64,000 nt of DNA from Congeria kusceri. Its lineage: Eukaryota > Mollusca > Bivalvia > Myida > Dreissenidae. The stretch is from positions 45,785,843-45,849,842 of the forward strand of contig CM051038.1 in assembly GCA_027627225.1 (NCBI GenBank). The letters are read 5' to 3'. Position numbers and translations under genes: made by a program. This document shows positions 37,641 through 64,000 of the stretch, piece after piece. Within the stretch, counting starts at the first letter, position 1. Every line of letters begins with the position of its first letter. The notes beneath the pieces are model-generated. The model did not search any database. It had not been told where the DNA came from and worked only from the letters and a program-made list of their open reading frames with translations.

Positions 37641-38630
37641 GTCCGCTAAAAAATGTCCGGTTGTTCAATATAATTTGCTAAAAATATGACAGTTGTTAAT
37701 TAAAATGTACAATTGTTAAAACGTTTAAGAAATAAAACCTATTTTACTTATAGGCAAAACTTGTAATTACCTAAATTAAGTGTATAACAAATATGAAAGT
37801 AACTAGGTGAACGAAAAGGGCCCCAAGAGGCAACATTAGCAAAACATGTTAATATTGACATAAATGTATAATGAAAGTAAAATATTGTACATACAACGGA
37901 AAAAAAGAGTTTACGCGGTCTGAGAAAAAAAATAAGGTCGAGGTCGTTTGGCCCTTTTCTTGTTTACATTTTCAAGTCAGATTTATGAGTATCTTATATA
38001 ACTATTAATTGCACACGTAGTTTCGCAAGTCAAAATAGCGCAGATGGTTATAGTGCTGTCAGTTGCCATTGTTCGATACCCAATCTGGATTTTTGATTTT
38101 CAAATCATTTCTTGTTTATTTGTTTTTGTCACAATTATCATTATTTATACTTGTTTTGTAATGTCTACGCCTTTGTATTCCTCATTTCTGTAATATAAGG
38201 ATACGTCTATTGCTAAAAGATATTACGTGTTCGTAAACAAGATACAACGGCTCAAAAAGTGGCTTCCACGCGTACAATTCAAACGAAGCGCTGATGTTTT
38301 AAAACGCAATTGCAAATCATGAAAAAAATATTTGTTTTTGTGAGTAACTTAATGATATTTGTTATGGACAGCGATATCATGAGCACTTGGTAAATAAGGA
38401 ATCAGATATTACGAATATATACTTATTGTAACTTTTCATTTCGGAGTTGGCTAATGAAAAACAAAGAAAACGTTTATTACGAGCGGGAATTCAAAATCTC
38501 CTAAAGAAAATATTCATAACAAAAGCTTAACACGTTCATGTACGCGTATATTTAACTTACATTGGCAAAGTGAATACGCATTACAAACAACAAAACGATA
38601 CAAAATCAATCAAAACGAAAAAAGAAAGCT
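37641..38630. other. Gene-free stretch, possible tRNA-like SINE trace
   Basis: AGCGCAGATGGTTATAGTG and TTGTTCGATACCC at 38.03-38.09 kb resemble A and B boxes. Otherwise AT-rich and featureless. Confidence 0.35.
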
Positions 38631-38981
38631 TTTATTTATAAAAGTTCTGTAGCAAAGAAAACAAACATTTCCATAAAAAAGTGAAAATATCGACGTTGTT
38701 TTGTTCATGTAAAGTCATAATTTACCAACATTGTTACCTTATTAATTATAACGATGATCATAGCTGTATAATGCAGACGATTTCGGAAATATTATTACAG
38801 ATGAAAAAAAGAAGTTCAATCTATAACACGTATATTATACATACACTACACTCAACAATGCAAGCACTTGTATCTCAATGCAGTAAATAACCCGAGAAAA
38901 ATGTTTGCATAAAAATCTTAATACATCTCTCCCGAACACTTTGTAAGAAAGTAGTTATGCAGCTCCTGTAAGCGCCAAGGG
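38631..38981 (-). other. Probable 3' UTR of the adenylate cyclase gene
   Basis: The stop codon is at 38982-38984. The first AATAAA on the minus strand lies at 38631-38636. Extent inferred. Confidence 0.4.
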
Positions 38982-58862
<19,881 letters not shown>

Positions 58863-59050
58863 TTAATTTGAAAGGCCCTTTATATGAAATAGAAGCAATT
58901 TTCATACGAATGTATTGCTTGTGGTTTTAAAATATCGTAAACTCAATTCAATACAACAAGTTTATTGTATTAAACATATATATATGTCTATAGCAAAGTA
59001 TACAAGGTTATACAACATGACGGTATGAATTAGCATAGGAACATATATAT

Positions 59051-59311
59051 GAGGCGTGTCGTGGGTAAATCGGCCTTAATGCATGTGCGTAAAGTGTCGT
59101 CCCGGATTAGCCTATCCAGTCCGCACAGGCTTATCCGGAAAGACACTTTCCGCCTACAGTGAATTTATGTTTAGAAGAGACTTCCTTGAAACAGAAAATA
59201 CCATAACAGCGTAAAGTGCCGTCCTGGATTAGCCCGTGCGGACTGCACAGGCTAATCCGGGACGACACTTTACGCAGATGCATTAAGCAGGAATGTGACA
59301 AGACACACCTC
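59051..59311. mobile_element. Palindromic MITE (complete copy 1)
   Basis: Ends GAGGCGTGTCGTG and CACACCTC are inverted. GTAAAGTGTCGTCCCGGATT is mirrored by AATCCGGGACGACACTTTAC. ATATAT flanks both sides as a possible target duplication. The internal TTTAGAAGAGACTTCC block is shared with the 61-kb copy. Confidence 0.8.
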
Positions 59312-59474
59312 ATATATGCTCTCAAAATATTGCTGTTTTGTAATCTGTGAAACGAATTAAGTATTGTTCTGTTCTGTTTTGCTCTGAAAATATAGTGTGT
59401 ATTAATTTCTCAATTTGTTTACATGGTAAATACATTTACTTAATCCATTTATAACAGTGGCTAATGTTGATGCC

Positions 59475-59525
59475 ATGAGATTTTAAATGTTTGCAATGTA
59501 GGCCATGTAAAATAATAAAGGATTG
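59475..59525 (-). mobile_element. Scrap of the same LINE as at 27.8 kb
   Basis: On the minus strand it reads FYMAYIANI, against FYMTYIAKN at about 27.87 kb. The CATC microsatellite begins right beside it. Confidence 0.45.
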
Positions 59526-59537
59526 AATATTGTAAAT

Positions 59538-59851
59538 TTATGTTTTATCACCATCACCATCATCAGCATTATCATCATCATTATAATCATCATCATCATC
59601 ACCATCACCATCATCATCAGCAGCAGCACCATCATCAGCATTATCATCATCATCATCATCATCATCACCTTCATCATCATCATCACCACCATCATCATCA
59701 TCATCATCACCATTATAATCTTCACCATCATCATGATCATCATTATCATCACCACCACCACCATCATTATCATCATCATCATCATCATCACCATCACCAT
59801 CATCATCAGCATCACCACCACCATCATCATCATGATCATCATGATCATCAC

Positions 59852-59889
<38 letters not shown>

Positions 59890-60013
59890 CCATCATCACT
59901 ATCACCATCATCATCACCATCATCACCATCACCATCATCATCATCATCTTCATCATCATCATCACCATCATCACTATCACCATCATCATCACCATCACCA
60001 TCATCGTCATAGA
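59538..60013. repeat. CAT/CAC microsatellite, ~475 bp
   Basis: Interrupted (CAYCAT)n with a few AGC and CTT variants; all long frames through it are artefacts. Confidence 0.97.
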
Positions 60014-61109
60014 ACATCTTTATTAGGTTCGTTATCTGCAGTCAGGCATCATGGCATCACTGGTATTCTATAATTTCTATATTTCTATACTTTCGTTTCC
60101 TTATTACGCAAATCATTTAATTGAAAATAAATTATTTCCAACAAACACCAAATCCGAAGGTTTCGACACACTTTTATTCATTATAAGTCGACATTAGAAT
60201 AACATGATTGAAGTGTGTATATATGATTTTCATAATTATTTTGTTCTAACTATGTTTATGAAAATGATATAACTAGCTTGAAATCAGGTGTACAAGGAAA
60301 AATAAAAGTATCGAATGGAACACTAAATTTACGTATAAACAAACAAGTATGTATGCCGATTTTTGCATCGTTTGATGGTGTAGATGAACCTAAAATAGTG
60401 TTCGACTCATCAAATATCATACATGTTTTGGAGTGTTCGACTGTGCACTCAAAAGAAAACTCGTTGAAAACACGCCTATATATAATATGAGCTTTTCAGC
60501 AAGTGTATTTATTGACCTTTTTTTCCATTTTAAACCACAATATATGATAATTAACTCATATATACGCGTTCTATAATCCACCGCTTAAAAAAAAAAAAAA
60601 ACTTTAAAAAGGTTACACAACCTGATAATTGTCAATGATTTACGCGTCTGGAATACGTACTCAAATATTTATAGAAACATCCATCACGGTCTATTTTGCG
60701 GAGCCTGTCCGTTCTTTCGGGGAATATTTATGCATTCCTTTAGTGATATATGGCAGCAATTTCCGACATTTTGCTTAAAGGGATCCTAAAACATTGTCTC
60801 CCACAGCGAAAACATTTCATTGTGTGTATTAAGCGCCGAAGATATGCTAAAGAATTAGCGAGAACAATAGCCGCACGAAAAAACAATATCAGAGTGTTGT
60901 GCGGTCCCTAAGTCAGTATTCTGAATAAACGTGGAATTACGGAAGTTAGTACGTAATACAGACATGAGTAGAATCCTGTAGTTCCTTTTGTTGTTTCCGG
61001 TCCTGGTTTTAGGCAATATAATTCAACATGTTTATTAGAATATAAAAAAACTCCGAAAACACATGCCTCGGTTTATTCAGTTTAGGTCGTATCATATATT
61101 TGTTGATAT

Positions 61110-61370
61110 GAGACGAGTCGTGTGAAAACCAGGCTTAATGCATGTGCGTAAAGTGTAGTCCCGGATCAGCCTGTACAGTCCGCAAAGGCTGATCCAGGAC
61201 GACACTTTCCCCCTACATTGGATTTATGTTTAGAAGAGACTTCCTTGAAACAGAAAATACCAAAAAAGCGGAAAGTGTTGTCCCGGATCAGCCTGTGCGG
61301 AGTGCACAGGCTAATCCCGAACGACACATTACGCACATGCATTAAGCTCGGCTGTCCCACGAGACGCCTC
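61110..61370. mobile_element. Palindromic MITE (complete copy 2)
   Basis: GAGACGAGTCGTG to GAGACGCCTC, with the same order of blocks as 59051-59311. Confidence 0.78.
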
Positions 61371-63616
61371 AAATTACGTTTTGTGAAGACGTTTAACTGA
61401 AGTGTATTACGTTTTCGTGTTGATGTTTCCTTGTTGTTGTTTGTTTTCTTTGTTGTTGTTTTTCTTGTTTCTAAAGTTTCGATGTTGTATATTTGATTGT
61501 TGTTGCTGCTGTTGTTGTGTTTGTTGTTGTTTTGATGTTCTTTTTTATTGTTGCTTTGTTGTTCGTTATTTCATCCCATGAGATGATGCAGATACGGTTA
61601 ATTATTGAAAGACCCTCTGATTCAACGAACTTTTAACATGCGATATTACGAAATATCTTATACTTACGTAGCCAGGTCCGTGGAATGTTTTCTCTATCTC
61701 ACAAAGTTAATTATAAACGTATTCAATCTCATGTTGATCAATCAATATACCAGAAATATAAGGATTTTAAACAGAATCAACAACTAGGCAGTGTTGCTTA
61801 CATAAGTATATGAAAGTATACATACAATCTACATTATATAATGATGATAGTACAAAATACAACCCTCATATAATGACGATAACACTAAAATCAGATTTTT
61901 AAAACATTGAACATTGTTGTCTTTATGACAATTTGTGTTGAAGGAACAATTTTCAAAAATACTGACTAAGGCATTAAACCTGAAAACGTGGCATTCATGT
62001 ATAACTGCACGGTTTTGACTCAGACTGGTTTTGTAAACATTATATGCAAAGAATGACAAAATTATGCTCGTCATCCAAATAACGATGCCTATTGGATGTC
62101 TAATAAAGAGATATGGCTGCATAAACGGTCGTTCATGTCCTTAAATTTAAAACTAAGTGTATCATAAACCGAATTAATGTCTATAAAAGCCGAATGATCA
62201 AATATTCACCATCATTTTAAAGGACCAAATCAGACTCTCTCTGTCTTTATGGGACATTATTTAATGCTGGAAATATGGCATACGCTCTACAAACGGTTAT
62301 GTGGTTTTACTGACTAAAACATGAAAGACAAGCAAGTTAACAACGACTTTGCCCCAACCCCCTTATTAATTTCGCCCATGAAATATATCTTAGCAAATAG
62401 CGAAAATCGGTATTTTGTGTTTGACCTAATTTTAGGAAATGACAAATAGTGTACTAGTTGTTTTTGATGCTGCTGTTGTTGTTACTGTTGTTAAAAAACA
62501 TCATAAAAAATAATATCTTGTCGTATCAAGATTTTTTATATGATATTAAAATTTAATTTAGTTGTTTACGTAGAAAACATGTTTTTAAATATTAACCTTA
62601 AACCGGAATATAAGTTCATGTATTGCATTTTTGGATTCATGAATTTACCAAGCATAATACTACTTTGAGCACATATTAAACAAATAAAGGGATACACTTA
62701 AAACATTTTCTCTGTAATGCTGTGAAACCTCAAAATAATTAAAATGCATTATACACAGTTAATTTCTGTGGCTGCAACACTACTTCAACAAAACAGCATT
62801 GCAATAAATATATTGTATTGCAATAGTGTGTTGTTGTTTTTTCCATATTGTACAGAACAATGTTTGGCATGGCAGTATTTTGACGCTGAATCCATACTTT
62901 ATTAATAAATTACTAAACCATTGTTTATATGTACCATTATATATGCATTCAATATATATATATATTCTTATATATTTATTTACTGATTTCTGTGACAGTG
63001 TCACAAACTGTTTATCGTATGTATTTCAATATATTGCAGTATGGTTTTGCCTTTAGGCAATATAATTATGTCCTAGTTATTACAACCCTGTATTGCGATG
63101 ACGTATTTCTGAGTTGTTGTTTTTTGTTGACTCCATTAAGTTACCCCAATGACGCTGGGACATGTTTGGTTTTGTCAGAAATAATACTACTACCAAATCA
63201 AGTTCTGTCTTTCCTTTGGATAACTACCGTGAAGATCTCAAATTCTGAACGTTCCCTTATCGAAACTCGAGTGAACGATGCTAATTAACACTTCCATGCA
63301 AACCAAAAAATTTATTCCCGTTTTTAATCAAGAGCCTGGGCGCAAAAGATTCAGTAATGACTTTAAAACGATGGCAATGAAACTCAATATATAAATTAAG
63401 ATTAAATTTGTGAAGATGGAAAACACAGATGCATCACTTCGGCATGTGCTTCTTTCGGCTTCATTGCGTCCTTTGATTAACATCGTTGCATGGAAAATGT
63501 CAAAAGTTTATGCATTTATGATTAATGACATTAAGATGATCCGGTGCGAACAGGAAAGTGTTGACGAGGCATTTAGAGTGCAAGAGGTATCACACCAGCT
63601 TATGGGACGTGTGCTA

Positions 63617-63870
63617 TGTAGGACCATATTTTTCACAAATCATATTTTTCACATCTGTGACAAATAGGATCCCATCCTTCACAGGTGTAACAATTGAGAT
63701 CTTATTCTTCACACATCACAGTCTCATTCTTTACAGTATCTGTGAAGTTTGTGATCGCATGCAGTTTTTTAAGTGCAGTGAAATTATATTCCTCCGTAAT
63801 CCTCACGCATACCTCGTGTGTGACACGTGTGTGCAACATATTATTTTTCAATGAAAAATATGATCCTACA
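63617..63870. mobile_element. MITE with ~20-bp TIRs (copy 2)
   Basis: GTAGGACCATATTTTTCAC and GAAAAATATGATCCTAC ends; the interior CTGTGAAGTTTGTGATCGC is shared with 48.36-48.66 kb. Confidence 0.8.
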
Positions 63871-64000
63871 TTGCTATGTTAGCATTACCAGATCCCCCCA
63901 AAAAAATTCCTGAAATTATATGAAAAGTCAGGCATCTTTAGCATTTTGAGGGGAAATATTTTCAAAAGGGCACGAATTCTTGCCAAAATCTGACAATTTG

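Noticed and set aside
59483..60073. His-, Ile-, Met- and Asp-rich ORFs
   Set aside because: Translations of a CAT/CAC microsatellite in different frames.

Overview
This is animal nuclear DNA, AT-rich, with long introns, GT-AG exons, tRNA-derived SINE heads, LINE relics, MITEs and many minisatellites. The repeat landscape resembles bivalve molluscs: palindromic elements with a GTGTCGTCCCGGATTAGCC core, a repeat opening with AGAGGGCCATAATGGCCC, and CATC/CACC microsatellites. A dreissenid-like clam is my guess, from memory of such repeats rather than a search. Nothing looks bacterial or viral.

Layout. (1) 1-19.4 kb is a tandem segmental duplication. Copy A (1 to about 7.2 kb, continuing left of the window) carries an intact single-exon galactose-3-O-sulfotransferase-like gene at 5531-6712 (+). 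Copy B (11536 to about 18.5 kb) carries a broken copy at 16965-17832, with a 380-bp 5' deletion, a nonsense codon and a 42-bp internal duplication. A diverged start of a third unit lies at about 19.2 kb. Copy A was split by a 2.2-kb fold-back element (8086-10317) with terminal inverted repeats and a 6-bp target duplication; copy B keeps the empty site. (2) 19.4-38 kb is a repeat field: LINE 3' ends, an L1-like ORF2 relic on the minus strand (32.1-35.3 kb), and minisatellites with 21-, 76-, 35-, 52- and again 21-bp units. (3) 38.98-58.84 kb on the minus strand is the 3' part of one gene: a membrane adenylate cyclase closest to ADCY1/rutabaga, which is the Ca2+/calmodulin-responsive class. Seventeen exons were traced with consistent reading phase. 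They run from the second half of the C1 catalytic domain through the second membrane cassette and C2 to a single 3.1-kb last exon. That last exon encodes a roughly 1000-residue low-complexity tail ending in ITDV, a class I PDZ-ligand pattern. The 5' exons lie beyond the right edge. (4) 58.8-64 kb is the upstream intron or flank, with no further exon recognised.

The most unusual signal is in the cyclase gene: several minisatellites are amplified copies of its own exon-intron junctions. There are 15 copies of the exon w7 acceptor (59-bp unit), 5 copies of the exon w8 donor (46-bp unit), a duplicated exon w6 acceptor and a dispersed array made from the exon w12 acceptor flank. The second theme is 21-bp periodicity in at least four unrelated arrays, two of them inverted inside one fold-back transposon and one shared by two dispersed copies of the same element.

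All family assignments are from reading motifs by eye; no database search was possible.
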